This document shows, one piece after another, positions 1 through 5,789 of a stretch of 11,115 nt of DNA. The notes beneath the pieces are model-generated. The model made no database searches and was not told the origin of the DNA. It was given only the letters and a program-made list of their open reading frames with translations. Source of the DNA: an uncultured Planctomycetaceae bacterium (GTDB lineage: Bacteria > Planctomycetota > Planctomycetia > Pirellulales > Pirellulaceae); assembly GCA_903921945.1 (NCBI GenBank), contig CAIXSC010000988.1:1-11115 (forward strand). Reading direction: 5' to 3'. The position numbers were made by a program, and so were the translations under genes. Position 1 is the first letter of the stretch. The number at the start of each line of letters is the position of its first letter.

Positions 1-573
1 GGGAATGCCGCTCAACACGGTGAAATCGGCGGGGCCGAAGAACACGACATCGACCCCCTCGACAGCCGCGATCGCCTCGACCTGGTCGAGCGCCTCGCTG
101 TCCTCGATTTGCACGGCGATGAACGTTTCCTCGTTGGCCCGCTGGATGTACTCGGGGATGGCCATCGAGCAGTACGGCATATCGGGGTTGCCGCCATCGA
201 AGCCGCGTCGGCCAAGCGGCGCGAACTTCGCCCATTTGACAACCTCGCGGGCCTCGGCCGCGTTATCGCAGCGAGGATAGAGAATGCCTTGGGCGCCAGC
301 CTCCAGCAGCCGGCCCATCCGCATGAACTCGCCCTTGGCCGGTCGCGCCATGATGTCGGTCACGCCCACCCGAGCGGCCCGCATGAGCGCCGAGGCCGTT
401 TCGAGCGAATAGCCGTGATGTTCCAGATCCATCCAAATGCCGTCGAATCCGGCCAAGCTGACCATTTCGAAGAGCGACGGATCGGTCAGATGGAGCGTCG
501 TCAGCAGCACAGGTTCGCCCCGGCGCAGTTTCGCTTTCACTCGGCTGGAACGCATAGTGTCAGTGGCTTTCAT
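1..573 (-). CDS. HpcH/HpaI-family aldolase (partial, 3' end outside window)
   Basis: Class II metal-dependent aldolase that cleaves or forms 2-keto-3-deoxy acids with pyruvate as one product; cytoplasmic. The first 191 codons are present, about three quarters of the usual ~255-270 residues. Visible motifs match E. coli HpaI: MDLEHH (D49, H52, equivalent to Asp42 and the base His45), ARP (R77, equivalent to Arg70), the PLGRRG turn (119-124), QIED with metal ligand E157, and FFGPADF with metal ligand D183. The E157-D183 spacing of 26 equals that of HpaI E149-D175. I chose the ATG at 571-573; M7 (553-555) is an alternative, and neither has a convincing Shine-Dalgarno. The gene is divergent from the membrane protein at 1196. 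The substrate cannot be told: 4-hydroxy-2-oxoheptanedioate, 5-keto-4-deoxyglucarate and 2-keto-3-deoxyrhamnonate aldolases all share this fold. The family call is firm. Confidence 0.95.
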   Translation of the reverse strand, partial: MKATDTMRSSRVKAKLRRGEPVLLTTLHLTDPSLFEMVSLAGFDGIWMDLEHHGYSLETASALMRAARVGVTDIMARPAKGEFMRMGRLLEAGAQGILYPRCDNAAEAREVVKWAKFAPLGRRGFDGGNPDMPYCSMAIPEYIQRANEETFIAVQIEDSEALDQVEAIAAVEGVDVVFFGPADFTVLSGIP

Positions 574-650
574 GGAGGCCGAACCGATTCAACGGCTCAG
601 CCCCGCGGATAAAAATCGAGATTTAGGGGAAGTCGGTACAGGACATGGCC

Positions 651-870
651 GACCGTTGGCCAATCGTCCGTCGACCGTCATCTGATCGTCGGTCGACCAT
701 CGATCACTCGTCGGCCGACCGTCAGTCAATCGTCATCTGACCGTCAGTCAATCGTCATCTGATCGTCAGTCAACCGTCGGCTGCCCGCCAGTCAACCTTC
801 ATCCAAACGTGGGTCCACAGGCAATCCACAGTCGACAAGCCGTCGACCCGTAGGCAGCCGACCGTCCGTC
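651..870. repeat. Degenerate 22-bp (2 x 11-bp) tandem array
   Basis: Seven 22-bp units begin at 651, 673, 695, 717, 739, 761 and 783. The units at 717 and 739 are identical and the others diverge. Each 22-mer is two related 11-mers (for example GACCGTCAGTC then AATCGTCATCT), with an approximate 11-bp consensus of RAYCGTCRKYC. Counting in steps of 11 from 651, the exact core CGTC falls at unit positions 4-7 in 12 of 20 steps. The last clear one is GACCGTCCGTC at 860-870, after a decayed stretch at 805-837. Neither 11 nor 22 is a multiple of three, so this is not a coding repeat. It lies between two divergent genes. Its function is unknown; it could be slippage-derived minisatellite DNA or a phased protein-binding or bending element. 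Confidence 0.85.
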
Positions 871-1078
871 GGCGCGACGGGAGACTCGGCGAGTGCGGAT
901 TACACCCCGCCCGCCCCGGTGGCGTCAAGCCGCAAGCCGGTTCCGCGTTCGCGACCGACGAAGCGCCATGCGTCCAGCGCATGTTCGTTTTCTGTCTTCG
1001 GTCGTCGCGAATGGGAATCCGTCGTCACTCCGCCGAGCGCTGCCGCGGGCGCGATTTCCCGCCGACGCCGCTCGAGTG

Positions 1079-1101
1079 AAAAAAAGAATTCCAGTTTTTT
1101 T
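1079..1101 (+). promoter_or_regulatory. A7/T7 AT-rich island upstream of the 817-aa membrane protein
   Basis: Seven A (1079-1085) and seven T (1095-1101) flank GAATTCCAG in otherwise GC-rich DNA. The arms are perfectly complementary, and the DNA would be expected to bend. A TAATAC hexamer at 1128-1133 could be a -10 element, but I see no convincing -35 at 17 bp, so no promoter is assigned. The position, 95 bp before the ATG at 1196, fits a promoter region. The rest of 574-1195 outside this island and the 11-bp array shows nothing else I can support. Confidence 0.3.
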
Positions 1102-1195
1102 GTACGGAGGGGCGGGCGAAGGCTCACTAATACTGGCAGCGTCCGACGAGCCGTGCCGGCTGGGAATTTGGGAAAGCTTGGGGAAAGGCGTGACC

Positions 1196-3649
1196 ATGCG
1201 GTTGACTTTGAGAACCTTGCTGGCGTACATGGACGACCTGCTGGAACCGCAAGACGCGATCCAGATGGGGAAGCGGATCGAGGAGAACAAGGTCGCCACG
1301 GAGTTGGTGCATCGCATTCGCACTCGGATGCGGTTGTTGCGGCTTGGCGCGCCCAAGGTGGACGGCAAGGGATTGGGTGCCGACGCCAATTCGGTGGCGG
1401 AGTATCTCGACAACAGTCTGGCCGTAGAGCGGGTGCCGGATTTCGAGAAGCTGTGCCTGGAATCCGACGTGCATCTCGCCGAGGCGGCTTCCTGCCATCA
1501 AATCTTGGCGGCCGTGTTGGATAAGCCGGCGGTGGTGGACCCCGCGCTGCGTTTACGGGTTTACAACTTGATTGCCCGGGCCGATGACTTTGGCGAGGCG
1601 TCGGGGGCTGAGTCTTACCATCCGGAAATGGACTTCGGCGACTTGGCGACGGCCACCGCGACCGCCTTCCCGCCTTCCTCAACCGCGAAGGCGGATCGGG
1701 TGGGGTTGCCGCCGGCGGCTGGGGTCGCTCGTCCCACGGTGGCTCCCAAGAAGACGATCTCCCGGCAAGCGGTCTTGGCGCTCACGATCGCGTTGGTGCT
1801 CCTGCTGGTGCTTGGCGGATTGCGGGCCGTCGGTCCGTTCGACGGACGCCACCCGCTCGCCGGAATGCTCGGTCTGTCCGTGCCGAGTGGCACTCCCGAG
1901 AATTTGGTCGCCATGGGCGACGGGAGCGACGGCAGCGGTTCCGCCGAGGATGCGGCCGGGAATGCGGATCAGCTAGCCAGCGGCGATTCCAACGACAGTG
2001 CGGCTGCGGCGAACGGACTCGCCCCGTCCACCGCTGGCTCGGCGGCGGACAACCCCGACGGTGCTGCCGGCGGCCCTGGGACGGCGGGAGCGGCGAACGA
2101 AGTCGCGGCGGATGGTGCCACGGTGAATAGCGCCACCGTGAATGGCGCCGCTGCCAATGGCGCCGCTGCGTCGGACGGGGCCGGTCCCCGTGCGACCACG
2201 GTCGGCGGCGCGAACGGCGGCGCGAACGCCAACGCCCCAGTCGCGGCGCCGGCGGGTGGAACTGCTCCGCCGCTCGACACGCTCGCCGCGGGCCGGGCGA
2301 GTGCGAGCGGCCGATCGGGCCTTCCAGCCGTGGGCAACGACGAATTGGTTGAAGAGGCCGCGAAGGCGGGAGGCGGTCGGTTAGGAGGTGCGGGGCGAGC
2401 GGGTGCCGGTGGAGCAGGTGCCGGCAGGGCGGGAGGCGGCGGACTTGGCGGAATCGCACAGGACCGCGGGGATGCGGCCGACGGTGCGGACCGGACGGCG
2501 TCCGAGGCCATGGAGATGGGCAGGTTGTTATCGGAGGAGCATGTCGTCGCGCGGCGGAACGCGGACGACAACCTCTGGTACCGGTTGCCTCGGGGAGCGG
2601 CGATCGCGGCGGGAGATCATCTTGTGTCGCTGCCGGTCTTCCGTCCGCAGTTCATCCTGTCAACGGGCGTGCAATTCATGGTTGCGGGCGAGTCGTCGTT
2701 GCGAATCGGAGCGGCCGACGGCGGGCAGACGCCCGTGTTGGCTTTGGAGTCCGGCCGGCTGCTCATCGCCACTTCCGGACGTCCCGGCGCCGGGGTTTTG
2801 TTGAACCTGGGGGGACAGGCGGGCAGCCTGCGGTTTGTCGACGCCGACGCGGAGGCGGCGATCGAGGTGCGGCGGGAATTCGTGCCGGGCGAGGACCCGA
2901 TGGTCGTTTCGGCGCCGACCACCATTCGAATCGCCGTTCGCCGCGGCAAAGTCAGTTGGACCGATCCGATGCAGGGCGGTCGGGGCGAAACCATGCTCGG
3001 CAGCGGCATGCTTGCGAGTTTCTCGCCGGGGGGAGACATCGAGCTGTCGGACCAGCCTTTTCCGTCATGGAGCAGCCCGCAACCTAATGGCGGGTTGGAA
3101 CGCAGCGCCGCCGAGCAACTGGCGGGACTGGTGAAGATCGATCGGCCGCTCACGTTGTCGCTGACCGAATTGACGCAGTTCCGCAAGACCGAGGTGCGGT
3201 CGCTCGCCGCCCGCTGCCTGGGTGCGCTCGGCGAATACCGGGCGCTGTGGAACGAGCTGTCGGACGAGCGTCAATACTCGTATTGGGACGAGGCGCTCGA
3301 CGCGCAACGGGCGGCGATCGTGCGTTCGGCCCAAGACGCCCTGGATGTGAGGCGTTCCGCCGAGCAGTTGATGAAGCAAGAGATCCCGTTGCTCATGCAG
3401 TTGCTCCGTGGGTTCGACCCGAGCCAACTGGAGAACGGCGGAGCGGCGGAACTTGTCGATGCGCTGGATCATGCCGATCTGGACGTCCGCGTGCTCGCGT
3501 TCGAAAACCTGCGACGAATCACCGGGGCGACGCACAACTTCCGGCCGGAGAAGCCGGCGGAGGCCCGCAAGGCTTCGCTGATGGAATGGCGCCGGCAGTT
3601 GAAAGATGGCCGAATCGTGTATCGCCAACGGTCGGCGGATACAGAATAG
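1196..3649 (+). CDS. Single-pass membrane protein: anti-sigma-like N-domain, Ala/Gly linker, FecR-like and HEAT-like C-terminus
   Basis: Protein of 817 aa with no named function. Residues 1-130 form a conserved-looking cytoplasmic domain. Within it, 67-105 (VAEYLDNSLAVERV..., then HLAEAASCHQIL) follows the layout of zinc-binding anti-sigma (zf-HC2) domains, but the H-x3-C-x2-C motif reads H93, A97, C100, so one Cys is lost. A transmembrane helix spans about 192-209 (AVLALTIALVLLLVLGGL) after a basic stretch (KK, R190), predicting N-in/C-out. Residues 240-435 are a low-complexity Ala/Gly/Asn/Asp linker. Residues 460-615 look beta-rich and FecR-like (LPRGAAI, LESGRLLIA, RRGKVSW). Residues 635-817 are helical, with a HEAT-like end (ADLDVRVLAFENLRRITG). 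The frame is open upstream to a GTG at 893, but the Arg-rich 101-residue extension lacks domain character. The ATG at 1196 has GGAAAGG at 1182-1188 and begins the recognised domain. An outward stress-sensing or envelope role is inference. Confidence 0.85.
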   Translation: MRLTLRTLLAYMDDLLEPQDAIQMGKRIEENKVATELVHRIRTRMRLLRLGAPKVDGKGLGADANSVAEYLDNSLAVERVPDFEKLCLESDVHLAEAASCHQILAAVLDKPAVVDPALRLRVYNLIARADDFGEASGAESYHPEMDFGDLATATATAFPPSSTAKADRVGLPPAAGVARPTVAPKKTISRQAVLALTIALVLLLVLGGLRAVGPFDGRHPLAGMLGLSVPSGTPENLVAMGDGSDGSGSAEDAAGNADQLASGDSNDSAAAANGLAPSTAGSAADNPDGAAGGPGTAGAANEVAADGATVNSATVNGAAANGAAASDGAGPRATTVGGANGGANANAPVAAPAGGTAPPLDTLAAGRASASGRSGLPAVGNDELVEEAAKAGGGRLGGAGRAGAGGAGAGRAGGGGLGGIAQDRGDAADGADRTASEAMEMGRLLSEEHVVARRNADDNLWYRLPRGAAIAAGDHLVSLPVFRPQFILSTGVQFMVAGESSLRIGAADGGQTPVLALESGRLLIATSGRPGAGVLLNLGGQAGSLRFVDADAEAAIEVRREFVPGEDPMVVSAPTTIRIAVRRGKVSWTDPMQGGRGETMLGSGMLASFSPGGDIELSDQPFPSWSSPQPNGGLERSAAEQLAGLVKIDRPLTLSLTELTQFRKTEVRSLAARCLGALGEYRALWNELSDERQYSYWDEALDAQRAAIVRSAQDALDVRRSAEQLMKQEIPLLMQLLRGFDPSQLENGGAAELVDALDHADLDVRVLAFENLRRITGATHNFRPEKPAEARKASLMEWRRQLKDGRIVYRQRSADTE
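1913..2500 (+). other. Low-complexity Ala/Gly/Asn/Asp linker inside the membrane protein
   Basis: This codes residues about 240-435 of the 817-aa protein, between the membrane helix and the folded C-terminal part. It has internal short repeats: ATVNSATVNGAAANGAAAS around 2117-2173, GGANGGANANA around 2204-2236, and a Gly/Ala/Arg-rich stretch GRAGAGGAGAGRAGGGG near 2393-2443. The reading frame stays open, so expansion has respected the frame. It is likely a flexible extracytoplasmic spacer. Confidence 0.75.
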
Positions 3650-3656
3650 CGGGGTG

Positions 3657-3683
3657 CGGCGCAAGCCGCCCCGGCTTGCGCCG
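3657..3683 (+). terminator. Perfect 12-bp GC-rich hairpin 7 bases after the stop
   Basis: CGGCGCAAGCCG (3657-3668), loop CCC (3669-3671), CGGCTTGCGCCG (3672-3683): all 12 base pairs match. The stop of the membrane protein is at 3647-3649, so it is well placed to end transcription or protect the 3' end. No T-tract follows (TGGTTCGG), so it is not a classical intrinsic terminator. A weaker hairpin lies at 3700-3716 (arms CGAGGC/GCTTCG with one G-T pair, loop ACGAA). The pair could be a REP-like intergenic element instead. Confidence 0.5.
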
Positions 3684-4082
3684 TGGTTCGGAAGTTCGGC
3701 GAGGCACGAAGCTTCGGCGGGACCCACACGAATCCCGGATGGACCAAGACTGGTGGGGCCGGCGGGGGCGCGATCGGGCGGTTGAGAACCTCCCGGTTGA
3801 TCTTGGGTGACCGGAGCCTCTTGGCGTAGACTGCCGGTCGTTCCGTGACGGAAGCGTGCCGCGAGACGCGAGACGCGTCAAATCCCCTTTCGCCTGCGGA
3901 TCAAGCGGTTACACTAGCGGTCGAGGCGAAGTCTAGTCAGGAGGCGCGGCTGCCGGGGTGAGGCAGTCCGGCGTCGCAGTGAACCGCCGGGACGGTCGCT
4001 CGTAATGAAACACCAAGTTGGATCGGCGTCCGCGTTCTCGCGGGTTGCCCGTCCTGGATGAGTTTTGGGCTTTTTGGAACAG
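3684..4082. other. Intergenic stretch before hpf
   Basis: No supported gene lies in these ~400 bases. Visible elements are the weak hairpin 3700-3716, a short dyad TTCCG-TGA-CGGAA (3841-3853), and CGAGACG repeated twice near 3862-3876. I looked for -24/-12 and -35/-10 promoters for the downstream gene and found none that holds up. The hpf promoter presumably lies in the 3' half of this stretch. Confidence 0.5.
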
Positions 4083-4089
4083 TAAGGAG
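4083..4089 (+). promoter_or_regulatory. Shine-Dalgarno that fixes the GTG start of hpf
   Basis: TAAGGAG at 4083-4089 is a strong match to the 16S rRNA tail and lies 8 bases before the GTG at 4098. It is the best ribosome binding site in the window, and it decides for GTG over any internal ATG. Confidence 0.75.
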
Positions 4090-4097
4090 CACGCTCC

Positions 4098-4424
4098 GTG
4101 CAGATCAACATCTCGGCCCGCCACGGTCACTTGAGCCCGGCCACGCAAGAGAAGATCACGGAAAAGGTCGATCGCTTGCCGAAGTACCATGAGCGGATCA
4201 TGGCGATCCATGTCACGGCCGACTTGGAACATCGCGATAATCCGTCGGTCGAAGTTCGAGTTTCCGTGGAACATTGCTCGGAGTGTGTCGCCACGGAGAC
4301 GGCCGATTCGTTACTTACCGCCCTCGATAGCGCTCTCCATAAAGTCGAAGCCCAACTGCGAAAGAACCGCGACAAGCAAGTCGACCATCGCAAACCGGCC
4401 CACAAGCACATGGAAGCGGAATAG
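4098..4424 (+). CDS. hpf: Ribosome hibernation promoting factor, short form (HPF/RaiA/YfiA family)
   Basis: Binds the 30S decoding region of idle ribosomes and helps keep them inactive but intact in starved cells. The 108-residue protein shows the family pattern: an N-terminal beta strand MQINISARHGHLSPATQEKI, a helix with EKVDRL, a central AIHVTADLEHRDNPSVEVRVSVEH strand pair, and a basic C-terminal helix (KVEAQLRKNRDKQ). There is no long-form C-terminal dimerisation domain, so it is the short type. The start is GTG, supported by the strong TAAGGAG. It is first in a same-strand set with a PtsN-like EIIA, HPr and RNase E/G, matching the hpf-ptsN pairing of the Proteobacterial rpoN cluster. 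The 441-bp gap to ptsN means co-transcription is not certain. No rpoN is present upstream in this window. Confidence 0.93.
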   Translation: MQINISARHGHLSPATQEKITEKVDRLPKYHERIMAIHVTADLEHRDNPSVEVRVSVEHCSECVATETADSLLTALDSALHKVEAQLRKNRDKQVDHRKPAHKHMEAE

Positions 4425-4557
4425 GGGTCGGAGTTCGTTGCTGTTCATGACAGTCGCGCTCATTTGGCCGCTTTCGGATAGGTTCCTCCTGATCGCCTCG
4501 TCGCCTCGGTGCTACACGGACGTTCAAAAAGGGAAGTTGGATCTGGCGCTCGAGGAA

Positions 4558-4656
4558 GGCAGTTCAAGCTAGGTAAGCTGGGCTAGGGAATTCCAGCGAG
4601 GCAGTTCGAGCTAGGTAAGCTGAGCTAGGGAAGCTGAGCTGGGGAATTCCGAGTTT
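4558..4656. repeat. 14-bp tandem repeat cluster between hpf and ptsN-like gene
   Basis: Two copies of a longer block begin with GGCAGTTC at 4558 and 4600 (42 bp apart), and a third GGCAG starts at 4657. Inside are 14-bp units: 4566-4579 and 4580-4593 in the first block, then 4608-4621, 4622-4635 and 4636-4649 in the second (GAGCTAGGTAAGCT, GAGCTAGGGAAGCT, GAGCTGGGGAATTC). The second block has one extra 14-bp unit. Each block ends in GAATTCC. The repeats carry stop codons and are not coding. Their function is unknown. Confidence 0.8.
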
Positions 4657-4865
4657 GGCAGTCGCGGAAGTGAGTCGAGCAAGGAGTCGGAGGAACGGGC
4701 TGGATGAGGGGTGTGGAGGACCGACACCCCGAATTAGGGGCGGCAGTGGGGCGAGAGGTTTTCGCGGGGCTTTCCAGAGCCCAACCGAGGAGCCCGCTTG
4801 GCAAGTTCGCGGCAAACGCGTCGCCGGGTGGCTAAAGCAATACGCAGGAATACAGATCAGCGATT
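4657..4865. other. Leader region of the ptsN-like gene
   Basis: No gene is supported here. Two small inverted repeats are visible: GGGGTGT (4708-4714) with ACACCCC (4724-4730) around a 9-base loop, and GGGCT (4767-4771) with AGCCC (4778-4782) around a 6-base loop. They could form a structured 5' leader for the gene at 4866 but are short enough to arise by chance in GC-rich DNA. The segment 4425-4557, just after hpf, shows no terminator or gene that I can support. Confidence 0.3.
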
Positions 4866-5342
4866 ATGAGATTTTCCGATTTTGTGTGCGTGTCCGCGAT
4901 TCGCGCCGAGCTGAAGGCGGGCGACAAGCCTTCCGCGATCCAGGAACTGGTCGCGTCGCTGGTCGCGGCCGAAGCTGTTCCCGCCGCTCAACAGGAAGGA
5001 ATCGTGAAGGCGATCCTGAAGCGGGAGGAGCTGGGCAGCACCGGTATCGGCCGCGGTGTGGCCGTGCCGCATGCCAAGCATGCGAGCGTCGACCGGCTGA
5101 TCGGCACCATCGGTGTCAGCTCGAACGGGATCGATTTCAACAGCTTGGACGGTGAAAACGTCCATCTGTTTTTCTTGTTGGTTTCGCCGCCTGACCGGCC
5201 GCGGGACCATTTGTTGGCGCTCGAGAGCATTTCGCGACAACTGCGTGACGACGCGTTCTGCCGCTGTCTCAAGAATGCCAAGAGCGTCCAAGACATCCAA
5301 ACATTGCTGAACGAGGCGGACCAAACGCAAGCGGGAGCCTAG
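4866..5342 (+). CDS. ptsN: PTS EIIA domain protein, PtsN-like (nitrogen/fructose-type IIA)
   Basis: Single-domain EIIA of 158 residues that takes a phosphate from HPr on histidine; cytoplasmic. Residues 44-72 hold the signature EGIVKAILKREELGSTGIGRGVAVPHAKH in family order; I assign the phosphorylated histidine to H69 in GVAVPHAK, equivalent to PtsN His73. Downstream, HLFFLLVSPPDRPRDHLLAL (about 99-118) and ISRQLRDDAFCRCLKNAKS complete the fold. The length suits stand-alone PtsN rather than a transport fusion. No IIB or IIC gene is nearby, and hpf precedes and HPr follows, which points to a regulatory role. The ATG at 4866 begins the domain; the nearest AGGA (4846-4849) is too far to be a convincing Shine-Dalgarno. 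The gene symbol is by similarity of type and context, not proven orthology. Confidence 0.92.
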   Translation: MRFSDFVCVSAIRAELKAGDKPSAIQELVASLVAAEAVPAAQQEGIVKAILKREELGSTGIGRGVAVPHAKHASVDRLIGTIGVSSNGIDFNSLDGENVHLFFLLVSPPDRPRDHLLALESISRQLRDDAFCRCLKNAKSVQDIQTLLNEADQTQAGA

Positions 5343-5438
5343 CTTGGCGGACGGCCTGGACCGGTTTCGGCCGGCTGGCGCCCTCCACGCTCTCCTCCCT
5401 GACACGCGTCTCTTTTAGCGTAAGCGGGTTGGCGTTCG

Positions 5439-5762
5439 ATGACGCATTCACGAATCAATCGCGTGGTAACCGTCGTGAACCCGCTGGGGATTCATTTACG
5501 GCCAGCGGGCCTGATCGCCAACACGGCGAATCGGTTCGCGGCACAAGTCGAGGTGGTGAAGGGCGGGGATCGCTTTGACGCGCGGAGCGTCTTATCCCTG
5601 CTGACCTTGGCGGCAGGCCAAGGAACACAATTGGCGCTACAGGCCCATGGCCCCGACGCGGAACCGGCTTTGGACGCGTTGGCCGAACTCTTCGCGCAAG
5701 GCTTCCACGAAATGGAAGCCGCTTCCGAACGAGCCTCGCCGGCCGCTGGCCTGGATCATTGA
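5439..5762 (+). CDS. ptsH: HPr-family phosphocarrier protein
   Basis: Carries phosphate from Enzyme I to EIIA proteins. The 107-residue protein shows the HPr signature NPLGIHLRPAG, with the phosphorylated histidine at H19, followed by RSVLSLLTLAAGQG. S50 there aligns with the regulatory Ser46 of Gram-positive HPr, so kinase control is conceivable, though no HprK gene is in view. The C-terminus (about 93-107) is longer than in the usual 85-90-residue HPr and looks disordered. It lies 96 bp after the EIIA gene, and in that gap I see nothing definite. RNase E/G starts only 27 bp downstream, suggesting co-transcription. The name npr would fit equally well if it works with the PtsN-like protein. 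No Enzyme I gene is in the window. Confidence 0.93.
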   Translation: MTHSRINRVVTVVNPLGIHLRPAGLIANTANRFAAQVEVVKGGDRFDARSVLSLLTLAAGQGTQLALQAHGPDAEPALDALAELFAQGFHEMEAASERASPAAGLDH

Positions 5763-5789
5763 CGCCTACCGAACATCCGAAAGGCAAAC

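Noticed and set aside
651..804. CRISPR array
   Set aside because: The 22-bp units are contiguous with no unique spacers and diverge steadily, and there are no cas genes.
893..1195. N-terminal extension of the membrane protein from a GTG at 893
   Set aside because: The 101 extra residues are Arg/Pro-rich with no domain character. The recognised N-terminal domain begins at the ATG at 1196, which has a GGAAAGG ahead of it.
1782..2571. Minus-strand open frames opposite the Ala/Gly linker
   Set aside because: They are Arg/Pro- or Ala/Pro-rich reverse translations of low-complexity GC-rich sequence, with no domain.
3790..3840. Sigma-54 (-24/-12) promoter before hpf, expected from the rpoN-cluster parallel
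   Set aside because: TTGGCGTAGACTGCC at 3821-3835 has the wrong GG-to-GC spacing (8 instead of 10), and no better match was found.
4564..4815. Minus-strand 83-codon frame over the 14-bp repeats
   Set aside because: Its sequence is mainly a translation of the repeat units; there is no family resemblance and no ribosome binding site.
4655..5155. Plus-strand open frame of 166 codons overlapping the ptsN-like gene
   Set aside because: It is out of frame with the EIIA motifs, Arg/Gly-rich, and has no recognisable domain; it is a shadow frame.
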